Notes: generated from the sequence alone by a model not told the origin. 33,019 nucleotides of DNA from Pseudanabaena cinerea FACHB-1277 (GCF_014696345.1 NZ_JACJPY010000051.1:1-33019); one strand, 5' to 3'; counted from the stretch's first letter, positions 15,558 to 25,513 are shown. Program-made: numbers and translations.

Positions 15558-18500
15558 CTAACTTGAAGACGATCGCAGTTCTAAGCCCAAGACCTGAGTA
15601 TGTTCGCCACGCGCTTGGGTTACGCCAATGGTGCGCTCGGAGGCTTCGATCATCGGGCGGCGCAGGCTGACCACGATAAACTGAGCAAGACTGGCTTGTT
15701 TGCGTACCATTTTTGATAGCCGTTCCACATTAGAGCCATCAAGAAACATATCAACCTCATCGAAGGCATAGAAGGGAGAAGGACGATAGCGCTGCAATGC
15801 AAAGATAAAACTAAGAGCAGTCAGGGACTTTTCGCCACCAGACATGGATGATAGGTTCTGAACTTGTTTACCCTTGGGATGGGCAACGAGGGTTAAGCCA
15901 CCACTGAGAGGCGCGTTGGGATTTTCCAATTGTAAAAAGCCATCGCCATCGGATAGCTCTGAGAAGATTTCTTTAAAATGTCCATTCACAGCATCAAAGG
16001 CTTGCATAAAGGCGCGTTGACGCAATGTGGTGAAGTTCTCAATTCTAATTAAGAGTTCTGTGCGCTCTTGGTTGAGGGTTTCCAATCGGCTACTGAGTTC
16101 ATCAAGCCGTTCTGATGTGGCTTCATATTCGGCGATCGCCATCATGTTGACAGGTTCCATCGACTGAATGCGCTTGAGAAGGCGACGTTGCTCTAGTTGC
16201 AACTGTTCGAGGGTCATGTCTTCAGGTACTTCAGGCACAATATCAGGCAGTTCAATGAGTTCTAACTGCTCAATGAATTGGGCAATTTGTTGTTCTAGTT
16301 CAACTTGGCGCTCACGATTCTTTTGTAATTGCCATTCCTGTTGTTGGTATTGTTGCTGTTGTGTCCGCAGCGATCGCTCTGCCGCATCACGTTCTTGCTT
16401 AGCCCCGCCAATGGTCTGCTCTAGGCTCTCCAGACGACTTTGATAGGAGGCGATCGCCTGTTCAGTTTGTTTGATTTGCAATTGCACTTGCGAGGTATTA
16501 TTAATCAATTCAGTTTGATTACTGCGAAGTTCTTGCAGACGACCTTGGCGCTGTGCCATCTTTTCAAGGGCAAGCTTATGTTGATTTTCCAATTCACCAA
16601 CCCTTTGCTTGGCAGTACGCAGTTCGATTTCCGCCGCATTTAAGAGAGCTTCTTGCCCTTGGAGGCTTTCTTGCGCCTGTAGCCAACGGGTGTGGGTTCC
16701 CGACTTTTCCAGTTCCGCTAGTTCCGCACGTTTAACTAATAACTTGGCTTCTAGTTCGGCAATGTTACCATCCAAATTATTTAATTGCGCCTGTCCGATT
16801 TCAATAGCAGTGCGGGTTTGTTGGATTTGATCTTGCAAGCGGGCGCGATCACGGTTGTTGCGTTCGATTTGTTCATAAATGCGATCGCGCTGAAGTTGCG
16901 CCTCACGGTGGGTGGTTCGCGCTGCTTGCAACTGCTCTTCGTATTTGGCAATACCCGTCAATGCCCCGCGTAAACGTTGATTGAGTCGCGCCAACATTTG
17001 ATCGATTTCCAAGAGGCGATCGCGCAATTGCTTCGTTTCGGATGACTCCGCAGGCTTGGCATTACCAAAATGGAGACTGGTATGTAACGGCGCACTGCCG
17101 CCAGTCATGGCTCCTGAAGTTTCTAGAATTTCCCCCTCTAGCGTCACCATGCGATATTTGCCAATGTGAAATCTGGCTTGATTGAGATTCTCGAATACGA
17201 GCGTATTGCCAAACACAAAGGAGAAGACATCCTGATAGCGGTCTTCGTAGGTGACAAGGTTAAAGGCATAATCGATCGCCCCTAATTTTTGGGCTTCGGT
17301 GCGGGAGGGGAATCGCGCTGCCTGTAATTTATTCAAGGGTAAAAAAGTCGCTCTTCCAGCCCTTTCCCGCTTGAGTAAAGCGATCGCCTCTGCCGCCACT
17401 TCATCATTTTCGACAACCAGATTCCCTAATCTGCCACCCGCACAGATTTCCAGTGCCAACTGATAGCGGGGTTCCACCAGCCCCAATTGGGCAACCAATC
17501 CATAAACCCCTGACATATCCGCTTCGATGATTACCTGTGAAGCTTTTGTCCCTTGGACTTCGCGGCTTGCCTGTACCTGAGCTTCCAGTTTATCCAATTG
17601 TCGAGATTTTACCCTCTGCTCCTGATTGAGGCGATCAATAGTTTCATTTTGCAGTTGTACTTCTAATTGGGCTTCTGCCAGATTTTTGGCAAGGGTTTGC
17701 ACTAAGGATTCTGCACCGCTAACCTCGGCCTCTTGCAACCTTAGGGCATCTTCTAAGGATTGATTAGAGAGCATATCGACGCTATAGCGCCCTTCACCCG
17801 CGAGAATTTCTTTGAGTTCCCTCTCCTGCACTTCCAATTGCAGCGATCGCTGATTTAGTACTTCCCTAATTCGAGTTTGTTCCTGCTTTTGGGGATCAAG
17901 TTCGGCTTGGGCTTGATCCACATCTTGGCGTAACTGAGTTTGCTGGCGTACCCATTCTGAAGATGCTGAGGCGATCGCCTGTACTTCCTTGCGATATTGG
18001 GAAACAATTGCCGATTGTTGATCCCGCGACTTCTCAGCCGTAACTGCGGCATCATCCTGAAGTTGCTTTTGCGATTCTAACTGAGTTGATTCTGACAGGA
18101 GGCGATCAATTTCCTCTTGGGTGCTGACAATATGATTTTGATTGTTTTGATAGGAGCTAGTTAGGGCTTGCTGTTGCCGTTGCAAACCGCGTAGTTCCGC
18201 TTGCTGTGCCGACAGATTGCTTGATACCGCTAGATACTCCTCTTCACCCAACGTATGCACGCGATCGCTGAGTTCGTTAAGTTGCACTGTCCCCGTTTCG
18301 ATTACCTGCGAGAGTTCCATCAAGGATTTCTCGATATTTTCACATTGTTCGCGATTGTTAATCAGTTCAATGTTACGCAGAGATTGCTGATAGGTGATTT
18401 CACGCTGTTGCAGTACCGCCTCCGATGCCTCCATGCGTTCATATTCCAAGCGCAATGCCTTATATTTTTCTGCCTTGACGCGATCGCTCTTTAACTTCTC

Positions 18501-19151
18501 CTTATTGGCAATCAATTCCTGCTCAACAATACGGAATCGCTCCTCCTGCACCTTTACGTCATCAAGCTTATCCTTGGCCGTAGCAATTTTGCGATCGAAC
18601 TCGCCCACCCCCGCCAACTCATCAATAATCTCTCGCCTTTCCCGCGAATTCATCGAGATAATGCCCGTAACATCCCCTTGCAATACCACATTATAGCCTT
18701 CAGGATAAATACGGAACTTGGCTAACTGTTCATGGAGTTCGCTCAAATTGCAAGGCGTTCCATTAATGTAATAGGTGGAAGTATAAGTCCCCTGACTCGT
18801 CACCCGCAACTTCCGCATGACCGTCCATTCACCCGCCGCCGCCACATTAGCGATCGCGCCTTCACTCTGCAACGCCGCCATTTCCGCATCTTCCAACGCA
18901 AAGGTGACGATCACACTCGCCTCCACCATCCGCCCACTTTTGCTGTGAGCTTGGTTAACCAAATCTGGCAAGCGATCGGCTCGCATCCCCTTTGACCCCG
19001 CTAACCCCAGCGCAAACAGCAAGGCATCCAAAATATTCGACTTACCCGACCCATTTGGTCCCGAAATCACCGTAAACCCTTGCAAAAGTGGGATCGACAC
19101 AGTGGAGCCGAAGGACTTAAATCTAGTGAGTTCTACATTTTTAATGTACAT
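15558..19151 (-). CDS. smc: SMC, chromosome condensation/segregation ATPase
   Basis: Core of the bacterial condensin that organises and helps segregate the chromosome. The full-length protein has 1,197 residues. Walker A is GPNGSGKSN at 31-39. Long coiled coils flank a hinge near the middle (VYGLVAQLGLVEPRY, then LEICAGGRLGNLVVEN and GRATFLPLNKL). The C-terminal head has the signature MSGGEKSLTALSF and Walker B FYAFDEVDMFLD. The ATG at 19151 gives the usual MYIKNVELTRFKSFGS opening. The kleisin partners ScpA and ScpB are not in the window. It is the first gene of a probable smc-sbcD-sbcC operon. Several long open frames antisense to it are shadows of its coiled-coil codons. Confidence 0.96.
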   Translation of the reverse strand: MYIKNVELTRFKSFGSTVSIPLLQGFTVISGPNGSGKSNILDALLFALGLAGSKGMRADRLPDLVNQAHSKSGRMVEASVIVTFALEDAEMAALQSEGAIANVAAAGEWTVMRKLRVTSQGTYTSTYYINGTPCNLSELHEQLAKFRIYPEGYNVVLQGDVTGIISMNSRERREIIDELAGVGEFDRKIATAKDKLDDVKVQEERFRIVEQELIANKEKLKSDRVKAEKYKALRLEYERMEASEAVLQQREITYQQSLRNIELINNREQCENIEKSLMELSQVIETGTVQLNELSDRVHTLGEEEYLAVSSNLSAQQAELRGLQRQQQALTSSYQNNQNHIVSTQEEIDRLLSESTQLESQKQLQDDAAVTAEKSRDQQSAIVSQYRKEVQAIASASSEWVRQQTQLRQDVDQAQAELDPQKQEQTRIREVLNQRSLQLEVQERELKEILAGEGRYSVDMLSNQSLEDALRLQEAEVSGAESLVQTLAKNLAEAQLEVQLQNETIDRLNQEQRVKSRQLDKLEAQVQASREVQGTKASQVIIEADMSGVYGLVAQLGLVEPRYQLALEICAGGRLGNLVVENDEVAAEAIALLKRERAGRATFLPLNKLQAARFPSRTEAQKLGAIDYAFNLVTYEDRYQDVFSFVFGNTLVFENLNQARFHIGKYRMVTLEGEILETSGAMTGGSAPLHTSLHFGNAKPAESSETKQLRDRLLEIDQMLARLNQRLRGALTGIAKYEEQLQAARTTHREAQLQRDRIYEQIERNNRDRARLQDQIQQTRTAIEIGQAQLNNLDGNIAELEAKLLVKRAELAELEKSGTHTRWLQAQESLQGQEALLNAAEIELRTAKQRVGELENQHKLALEKMAQRQGRLQELRSNQTELINNTSQVQLQIKQTEQAIASYQSRLESLEQTIGGAKQERDAAERSLRTQQQQYQQQEWQLQKNRERQVELEQQIAQFIEQLELIELPDIVPEVPEDMTLEQLQLEQRRLLKRIQSMEPVNMMAIAEYEATSERLDELSSRLETLNQERTELLIRIENFTTLRQRAFMQAFDAVNGHFKEIFSELSDGDGFLQLENPNAPLSGGLTLVAHPKGKQVQNLSSMSGGEKSLTALSFIFALQRYRPSPFYAFDEVDMFLDGSNVERLSKMVRKQASLAQFIVVSLRRPMIEASERTIGVTQARGEHTQVLGLELRSSSS

Positions 19152-19629
19152 AATGGCGATCTGGGATGCGATCTTAGGGGCAAGAGTTGAGCAGCGATCG
19201 GGCTATGTTGGTTTTTGACAGTCCAAAAGTGCCAATACGTTACCACATCTTGTCAAAAATGGCACAGGTACGGTCAAAATTTTAGTTCGCCAGCATTGGG
19301 TTGACAGAGATTGGCGCAGACTTACTTACAATCTAGGGCAAATTTTCTAGGGCAAATTTTGAAAGTCTTGCACCACAACGCAGTTAAAATTGCTGTAACG
19401 GTATGATTTTGGTTGGCAACCCTCATATAATTCTGTCAATGACAAAAAAAAGTTGTGATTACTATGTCAACCTCAAGTGAATAGCTCCTTCTCAAATCAA
19501 AAACTCCATGATTTTGTCGTTCACATTGAACCAACAGCCAAATTATCAACAGATGTTCCACATTTAGGGTATTCCCTAATAGAGTATGCCCTAATAGAGA
19601 ATCATTACATAGCCAATCCCCAATCCCCA
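19152..19629. other. Spacer between divergent smc and the NlpC/P60 gene
   Basis: A 478-bp spacer that must hold the promoter of the smc cluster and of the peptidase gene. It contains a 14-bp tandem duplication (CTAGGGCAAATTTT at 19333-19346 and 19347-19360), a short stretch with GAAAGTCTTG like the spacer repeat family, a pair of CCCTAATAGAG repeats near 19572 and 19589, and CCAATCCCC repeats just before the peptidase ATG. No gene is recognised. An open frame from a GTG at 19477 runs into the peptidase but looks non-coding. Confidence 0.55.
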
Positions 19630-20346
19630 ATGCCCAATCTTATCTATTACAGCAATACAGATATCAATATCTATGATGCCAATACAGGCGATCGCCTAGC
19701 AACCCAAATGGCAAAGGGGCGCTACTTACAAACTCAAGACACAGAACTAACCGCAGCATTAAATAAGCAATTAGACTATTTAGAAATTAAACTATTGGCG
19801 GATGATTATGGGGGATGGCTATGGCACGGTGACTTAGAAAAATTACAACTATGCGATCGCCAGAAATATATTGCTCAGTTACCACCCATCCCAAACGCAT
19901 CAGCAATTAGCGATCGCCTGCCGCAGGTAATCGCCTATATCCAACAAGCAATGTCAACGCCCAATGAATATCTGTGGGGAGGTACGGTTGCCCCTAACTA
20001 TGACTGCTCAGGTTTAATGCAGGCAGCTTTTGCCTCAGTTGGGATTATTATTCCCCGTGATGCTTATCAGCAGGAGGCATTTGGCGATCGCCTTGAAGGT
20101 GGACAACTGCCACAGGACTTACAAATTGGTGATTTGATTTTCTTTGGCAACTCCACCAAAGCCACCCATGTTGGTATTTATATTGGCAACGATCAATATA
20201 TTCATAGTTCTGGCAAGGAACATGGACATAATGGCATTGCTATTAGTGCCTTACAAGGCAGTGATCCTGTATCAAAATGGTATGCTCAACAACTGCGGGG
20301 AGCAGCTAGAATTGTGCGATCATTACCGCCAATTGTGCCAATATAG
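19630..20346 (+). CDS. NlpC/P60 (C40) cell-wall peptidase with SH3-like N-terminus
   Basis: Likely gamma-D-glutamyl-L-diamino acid endopeptidase acting on peptidoglycan stem peptides, probably in cell-wall recycling since there is no signal peptide. In 238 residues, about 1-75 is a bacterial SH3-like domain (IYYSNTDINIYDANTG, ending YGGWLWHGDLEKL) and 95-235 the papain-like domain. The catalytic triad is Cys126 (NYDCSGLMQAAF), His180 (ATHVGIYIG) and His192 (YIHSSG). This is the domain order and length of the structurally studied cyanobacterial enzymes. The ATG at 19630 is chosen because it places the first SH3 strand a few residues in; a GTG at 19477 would add a non-homologous leader. sdhB follows 38 bp downstream. 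Confidence 0.9.
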   Translation: MPNLIYYSNTDINIYDANTGDRLATQMAKGRYLQTQDTELTAALNKQLDYLEIKLLADDYGGWLWHGDLEKLQLCDRQKYIAQLPPIPNASAISDRLPQVIAYIQQAMSTPNEYLWGGTVAPNYDCSGLMQAAFASVGIIIPRDAYQQEAFGDRLEGGQLPQDLQIGDLIFFGNSTKATHVGIYIGNDQYIHSSGKEHGHNGIAISALQGSDPVSKWYAQQLRGAARIVRSLPPIVPI

Positions 20347-20384
20347 CCAAAACATGGCCCCTTCAGCAAAGAGAAGTAAAATCT

Positions 20385-21371
20385 ATGACCTTACCCAGTA
20401 TCACGGTGAAATTGCATCGCCAAGCTTCGCGTCAAGCTGATGCAAATTACCAAACCTACACAATCAAGGCTAATCCTGATCGCACCACAGTCCTTGATGC
20501 CTTAATCAAAATTCAAGAGGAGCAGGATGGTTCCATTGGATTTCGGCGCAACTGTCGCAATGCTATTTGTGGCTCCTGTGCCATGCGAATTAATGGGCGA
20601 TCGGGTTTAGCCTGTCAAAAGCATATTAGCGAAGTGATGGGAGCGCAAGACACGGAACTGGTCATCGAACCGATGCACAACTTACCCGTAATTAAAGATT
20701 TGATTGTGGATATGACCAAATTTTGGGACAACCTTCATAAAGTTGATCCCTATGTCTCTACAGCATCGCGACAAATCAGCAAAACCGAATACCTGCAAAC
20801 CCCTGCCCAACGCGCCCAACTCCAAGCTGCCGCCAACTGTATTCTCTGCGGTTCCTGCTATTCAGAATGTAATGCTGCCGCCGTAAGCGATCGCTTTGTG
20901 GGTCCCCATGCCCTAGCCAAAGCATATCGGGTCATGGCAGATAATCGCGATGATCGTACAGAGGAAAGGGTTGCCAAATATAACGAATCAGGGTTTGTCT
21001 GGGACTGCACCCGATGTTATAACTGCAATGAGGTCTGTCCAGTAGAAGTACAACCCCTAGATCGCATTTCCCAAATCAAGCATGAGATTCTCGCTAACCC
21101 TGATTTGCCAAAATCCACAGCCCAGCGCCATCGGCATACAATGGTTGAACTAGTTAAAGAAGATGGTTGGATCGATGAAAGCAAATTTGGGGTGATTGTA
21201 GTCGGCGATAACTTCCGCGACTTAAAAGGGTTATTAAGTATTTTCCCCCTTGGGATGCGGATGGTTTTAAGGGGCAAAATGCCATATCCTTGGCAATTTC
21301 AAAAATCAGCAGGCGCACCAGAGGCTAAGGCTTTAATTGAGGCGATCGCTGAGGCAAAAAAAATTCACTAG
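20385..21371 (+). CDS. sdhB: Succinate dehydrogenase/fumarate reductase iron-sulfur subunit
   Basis: Electron-transfer subunit of complex II, passing electrons from succinate to the quinone pool, in cyanobacteria at the thylakoid or plasma membrane. The plant-type [2Fe-2S] ligands are Cys57, 62, 65 and 77. Cys152, 155, 158, 162 and Cys208, 211, 214, 218 form the two bacterial-ferredoxin-type clusters. All four cysteines are present in each group. At 328 residues it is about 80 longer than E. coli SdhB because of a C-terminal tail after the last cluster (from about 240). No SdhA or membrane anchor gene is in the window, in line with scattered sdh genes in cyanobacteria. ATG at 20385 is well supported by the start LPSITVKLHR. 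Confidence 0.92.
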   Translation: MTLPSITVKLHRQASRQADANYQTYTIKANPDRTTVLDALIKIQEEQDGSIGFRRNCRNAICGSCAMRINGRSGLACQKHISEVMGAQDTELVIEPMHNLPVIKDLIVDMTKFWDNLHKVDPYVSTASRQISKTEYLQTPAQRAQLQAAANCILCGSCYSECNAAAVSDRFVGPHALAKAYRVMADNRDDRTEERVAKYNESGFVWDCTRCYNCNEVCPVEVQPLDRISQIKHEILANPDLPKSTAQRHRHTMVELVKEDGWIDESKFGVIVVGDNFRDLKGLLSIFPLGMRMVLRGKMPYPWQFQKSAGAPEAKALIEAIAEAKKIH

Positions 21372-21499
21372 AGATTTTAACCTAATCACTGTGTATGAAA
21401 TAAAAATGAAATCCACTATTCCTCTTTAGTTTAGATTACACCCCGTAATTTAGGGAATAATATGCAGTAATTTAAATATGTGCGTTTACTAATAGAGAT

Positions 21500-23770
21500 A
21501 TGACCCCAACCCTCCCCACCGAGCAAATTGATCGCATTGTGTGGAATCAACACCACGACCCCTTTACAGTCCTCGGCCCACATGAAATTGAGCAAGATGG
21601 TAAATCGGTATGGGTGGTTAGAGCGTATCTACCCGATGCAGAGGCAGTATCCGTAGTTACACCCGATCAAAACAAAGAATATTCCATGCAGTCGGTGCAT
21701 CATCCCCACTTTTTTGAATGTGTGATCAGTGACGCGCCCCACCTGTTTAGCTATCAACTCAAGGTTAAATCTAGTCAGGGCGATCGCCTGATGCGCGATC
21801 CCTATTATTTTAAATCACCACTCCTCACCGAGTTTGATGCCTACCTATTTGGCGAAGGCACGCATTATCAGATCTATGAAAAAATGGGCGCTCACCCCAC
21901 CGAAATTGACGGCGTAAGCGGCGTATATTTTGCAGTCTGGGCTCCTAATGCCAGAAATGTATCTGTAATCGGCGACTTTAATAGCTGGGACGGACGCAAG
22001 CACCAAATGCGGAAAGGGCATACAGGCATTTGGGACTTGTTTATTCCCGATTTGACCATTGGCACAGTTTACAAATATGAAATTAAAAGCCCTGAAGGAC
22101 ATATTTACGAAAAGTCCGATCCCTATGGATTCTTTCAGGAAATTCGCCCCAAAACAGCTTCCATCGTCACCGATCTCAATGATTATCAATGGCACGATCA
22201 AGATTGGCTAGATAATCGCCGTAGCCAAGATCCACTTAAGCAGCCAATTTCCGTTTATGAGCTGCACCTTGGATCATGGATGCACTCGGCGATGGATCAC
22301 CCACCGGAAAGTGGCTATCCTGCGGTAGCGGCGGCTGACCTCAAGCCAGGAGCCAGATTTCTTACCTACCGAGAACTCGCTGAAGATTTGATTCCCTATG
22401 TCAAGGGCATGGGCTATACCCACATCGAAGTCATGCCGATCGCTGAGCATCCCTTTGATGGGTCATGGGGTTATCAGGTGACAGGCTATTACGCCGCCAC
22501 CTCGCGCTATGGCACACCACAGGACTTGATGTATTTCATTGATAAGTGCCACCAAAACAACATTGGCATTATCGTTGACTGGGTTCCTGCCCATTTCCCC
22601 AAGGATGGACATGGTTTGTCATTCTTTGATGGCACATTTCTTTATGAGCCTGCGGATGTGAGGATTGGCGAACATAAGGAATGGGGTACGAAAATCTTTA
22701 ACTACAAACGTAGTGAGGTGAAGAATTTTCTAATTGCCAATGTTTTATTTTGGTTCGAGAAATATCACATAGACGGCATCCGTGTGGATGCAGTTGCCTC
22801 CATGATCTACCGTGATTACAACCGTGAGGCAGGCACATGGCTACCCAATGAGTATGGCGGTCGCGAAAGTCTCGAAGCGATCGAGTTATTCCGTCATTTG
22901 CACAGCATTCTATTCACTTATTACCCTGGGGCGCTATCGATCGCCGAAGAGTCCACCTCTTGGCCCATGGTGACATGGCCCGCTTACTCAGGGGGCTTAG
23001 GCTTTAACCTGAAGTGGAATATGGGCTGGATGCACGATATGCTCAACTACTTCAAGCTTGACCCATATTTCCGAGGACATAACAACAATTACCTCACTTT
23101 CAGCATTTGGTATGCCTTCAGCGAAAACTTCATGCTGGCGCTTTCCCATGATGAAGTGGTACATGGCAAGAGTCCGATGATCGGCAAGATGCCAGGGGAT
23201 GAGTGGCAGAAATTCGCTAATTTGCGCTGTCTCTATGGCTATATGTTTACCCACCCAGGTAAGAAGACCATGTTTATGGGTATGGAAATTGGGCAATGGT
23301 CAGAGTGGAATGTTTGGGGCGATCTAGAATGGCATCTGTTACAGTACCAGCCACACAAGAGTCTGCAAACCTATATTGGCGATCTTAACAAACTATTGCG
23401 ATCAACCCCAGAGCTATATGTTCAGGACTTTTCGCAGGATGGCTTTGAATGGATCGAGTGCAATGACACCCAAAACTCTGTAATTTCTTTCTTACGCAAG
23501 GCAGAGCATGGTGACTTTGTATTAGTAGTTTGCAACTTTACCCCTGTTCCCCATCATAACTATCGAGTAGGGGTTCCAGAAAAAGGTTTTTATAAAGAAA
23601 TCCTCAATAGCGATGCGCCAATCTATGGTGGTAGTGGCATTGGTAATCTTGGTGGCAAATATACCGATGACTATGGCACTCATGGCAAGCCCTATTCCCT
23701 CGATGTGACTGCACCACCTCTGTCGGTGGTAGTTTTGAAATACATAGGTGAAGATATAGGTGAAGCCTAA
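21500..23770 (+). CDS. glgB: 1,4-alpha-glucan (glycogen) branching enzyme
   Basis: GH13 enzyme that makes alpha-1,6 branches in glycogen. The 756 residues comprise an N-terminal carbohydrate-binding module (DPFTVLGPHE), a second CBM48 at about 120-230 (YFAVWAPNARNVSVIGDFNS), the catalytic barrel at about 250-620 and a C-terminal beta domain. The nucleophile is Asp430 (GIRVDAVASM), the acid/base Glu483 (SIAEES) and the third acidic residue Asp551 (LSHDEVVHGK). All are intact. ATG at 21500 gives MTPTLPTEQIDRIVWNQ, a usual start. It stands alone between a 128-bp spacer and a strong terminator. Confidence 0.96.
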   Translation: MTPTLPTEQIDRIVWNQHHDPFTVLGPHEIEQDGKSVWVVRAYLPDAEAVSVVTPDQNKEYSMQSVHHPHFFECVISDAPHLFSYQLKVKSSQGDRLMRDPYYFKSPLLTEFDAYLFGEGTHYQIYEKMGAHPTEIDGVSGVYFAVWAPNARNVSVIGDFNSWDGRKHQMRKGHTGIWDLFIPDLTIGTVYKYEIKSPEGHIYEKSDPYGFFQEIRPKTASIVTDLNDYQWHDQDWLDNRRSQDPLKQPISVYELHLGSWMHSAMDHPPESGYPAVAAADLKPGARFLTYRELAEDLIPYVKGMGYTHIEVMPIAEHPFDGSWGYQVTGYYAATSRYGTPQDLMYFIDKCHQNNIGIIVDWVPAHFPKDGHGLSFFDGTFLYEPADVRIGEHKEWGTKIFNYKRSEVKNFLIANVLFWFEKYHIDGIRVDAVASMIYRDYNREAGTWLPNEYGGRESLEAIELFRHLHSILFTYYPGALSIAEESTSWPMVTWPAYSGGLGFNLKWNMGWMHDMLNYFKLDPYFRGHNNNYLTFSIWYAFSENFMLALSHDEVVHGKSPMIGKMPGDEWQKFANLRCLYGYMFTHPGKKTMFMGMEIGQWSEWNVWGDLEWHLLQYQPHKSLQTYIGDLNKLLRSTPELYVQDFSQDGFEWIECNDTQNSVISFLRKAEHGDFVLVVCNFTPVPHHNYRVGVPEKGFYKEILNSDAPIYGGSGIGNLGGKYTDDYGTHGKPYSLDVTAPPLSVVVLKYIGEDIGEA

Positions 23771-23778
23771 AATCTAAA

Positions 23779-23813
23779 AAATACAGACTGGCTATGCCAG
23801 CCTGTATTTTTTT
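23779..23813 (+). terminator. Rho-independent terminator of glgB
   Basis: AATACAGACTGGC pairs with GCCAGCCTGTATT (one G-T pair) around a three-base loop and runs into seven T residues. It starts 9 bp after the glgB stop. Confidence 0.9.
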
Positions 23814-23880
23814 AGGTCGAATTTTGGCATTTTGGTGTAGATTACTCTAGCTAGATATTTCGTCAGCCTGTACATTTGCC

Positions 23881-25485
23881 ATGACCTATCTAAACTTCGT
23901 CTCCTTTTTCGGCATTTTTGGCTTGTGCTTTGTGGCTTGGATCTTTTCCGAAGATCGCCGAGTCATTCCGTGGCGAGTCATTATTTGGGGGGTCGGCTTA
24001 CAGTTAGTCTTAGGATTTTTAATATTTCAACTGCCTCAAACTAGAGATGCCCTGCAATGGTTTAGCAATCTGCTAGATGGTGTATTTGCATCGGCGGATA
24101 CTGGGGCTAGATTTGTATTTGGCAGGTTATTAGTGCCACCAACGGGTCAAGAGCCCTATGTGCTTTTACCCGCTAGACCCGATGGCACTTGCCCACCAGG
24201 TCAAGTTTTGTTAGATGACTTGACTAGTGTAGCTAATGCGGCGACAAATTACTGTACGACTAATCGCTTAGCTTATGTGTTTGCGTTTAGAGCTTTGCCA
24301 GCAGTGGTATTTTTCTCTGGTTTTATGGCTTTGCTAGAAAATCTGGGCATCATCCAAAAAATTGTCGAAGTATTTGCCAAGTTATTTTTCTGGACGATGC
24401 GCTTGAGTGGGGCTGAGTCTTTGAGTGGGGCTGCCAATATTTTTGTGGGTATTGAGGCGGCGATCGTGGTTAAGCCTTATTTACCGAAAATGACTCGCAG
24501 CGAACTATGCGCGATTCTTGCCTGTTGTTTCGGCACGGCGGCTTCATCAACCTTGGCGATTTACACCAGCTTTTTACGTCCTGTTTTTCCCAATATTTTA
24601 GGGCATTTAGTTTCTGCTTCGATTATTGCGATCCCTGCCTGCTTTGTACTGTCAAAAATTCTTGTGCCTGAAACCGAAGTCCCCTTAACGATGGGCGGGA
24701 TTCCGAAGGAGGATAAGGCGGCTAAGAATGAAAATGAAGAGGGTGAACTAGAGAATGCAGGCGGCGAGGCAATGAAGCGCATGAGTCCAATGGATGCCAC
24801 AATTATTGGCGCTTTGGATGGCTTGAAGATGGCAGCTTCGATCGCCGCAATTTTGATTTTGATTGTAGGCTTAGTGGATTTAATCAATCAAATTTTTGGT
24901 TGGTTAGCCACAATTAGCGACATTTTTAAGATTATTAATTTACCAAATATTCAAGGCGCTTTATTCTATCCCTTAACATTGTTAACAGGGGTATCCCTAG
25001 ATGATTCTTGGACGGCTTCGGTAATCATTGGGCGGCGCTTGTTAGAGACGGCGATCCCACCCTATCAAGCTTTGGCTCAGGCGGCTAAGGATGGCATCAT
25101 TAGCGATCGCACAGTAATTATTGTAAGTTATGCCCTGTCTGGATTTGCCCACCTTGCCTCTGTCGGCATTTTTGTGGGTGGCACGATCGCCCTGATTCCC
25201 TCCCGCCGCCGCGATATTTCCGACCTTGGCTGGAAGGCTCTATTTGTCGGCACATTGGCAACTTTAATGATTTCTTGTATTGCAGGTGTGTTTGATGATG
25301 GTAGCCCCAGCGTTTTGGGGGAAAAGAAACCTCCAGCCCCCGCAGTTCCCACTGCGCCGTCACCAACGGTTTCTCCTAACGTTGCTCCAACTAATGCACC
25401 AGCTAATTCACCAACCGCAGCACCTAGCCCCACGGGTTCTCCTAGTCCTGCGGCTACGCCCAAAGCTTCACCAGCATTGCGTTAG
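23881..25485 (+). CDS. CNT (NupC-like) nucleoside transporter with Pro/Ala-rich tail
   Basis: A concentrative nucleoside transporter that would import nucleosides with sodium or protons across the plasma membrane. The core shows the family's FAFRALPAVVFFSGFMALL, GAESLSGAANIFVGIEAAI (the Gx-E-S-L motif of the transport site) and, late, YALSGFAHLASVGIFVGG. At 534 residues it is about 120 longer than NupC. Extra parts are a loop at about 85-125 with two cysteines (GTCPPGQ and NYCTTN), a charged loop near 275-300 (DKAAKNENEEGELENAGGE), and a tail from about 472 made almost only of Pro, Ala, Ser and Thr. ATG at 23881 starts the first membrane helix. A bidirectional terminator follows. Confidence 0.88.
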   Translation: MTYLNFVSFFGIFGLCFVAWIFSEDRRVIPWRVIIWGVGLQLVLGFLIFQLPQTRDALQWFSNLLDGVFASADTGARFVFGRLLVPPTGQEPYVLLPARPDGTCPPGQVLLDDLTSVANAATNYCTTNRLAYVFAFRALPAVVFFSGFMALLENLGIIQKIVEVFAKLFFWTMRLSGAESLSGAANIFVGIEAAIVVKPYLPKMTRSELCAILACCFGTAASSTLAIYTSFLRPVFPNILGHLVSASIIAIPACFVLSKILVPETEVPLTMGGIPKEDKAAKNENEEGELENAGGEAMKRMSPMDATIIGALDGLKMAASIAAILILIVGLVDLINQIFGWLATISDIFKIINLPNIQGALFYPLTLLTGVSLDDSWTASVIIGRRLLETAIPPYQALAQAAKDGIISDRTVIIVSYALSGFAHLASVGIFVGGTIALIPSRRRDISDLGWKALFVGTLATLMISCIAGVFDDGSPSVLGEKKPPAPAVPTAPSPTVSPNVAPTNAPANSPTAAPSPTGSPSPAATPKASPALR

Positions 25486-25513
25486 ACAAAGTTAGCAACA
25501 TAAGCTCATACAA

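Noticed and set aside
16168-18995. Several plus-strand open frames of 60-100 codons
   Set aside because: All are antisense to smc, with biased composition mirrored from its coiled-coil codons.
19477-19629. 51-residue N-terminal extension of the NlpC/P60 peptidase
   Set aside because: It has CCAATCCCC-type spacer repeats and no homology to the known domain order; ATG at 19630 gives the usual length.
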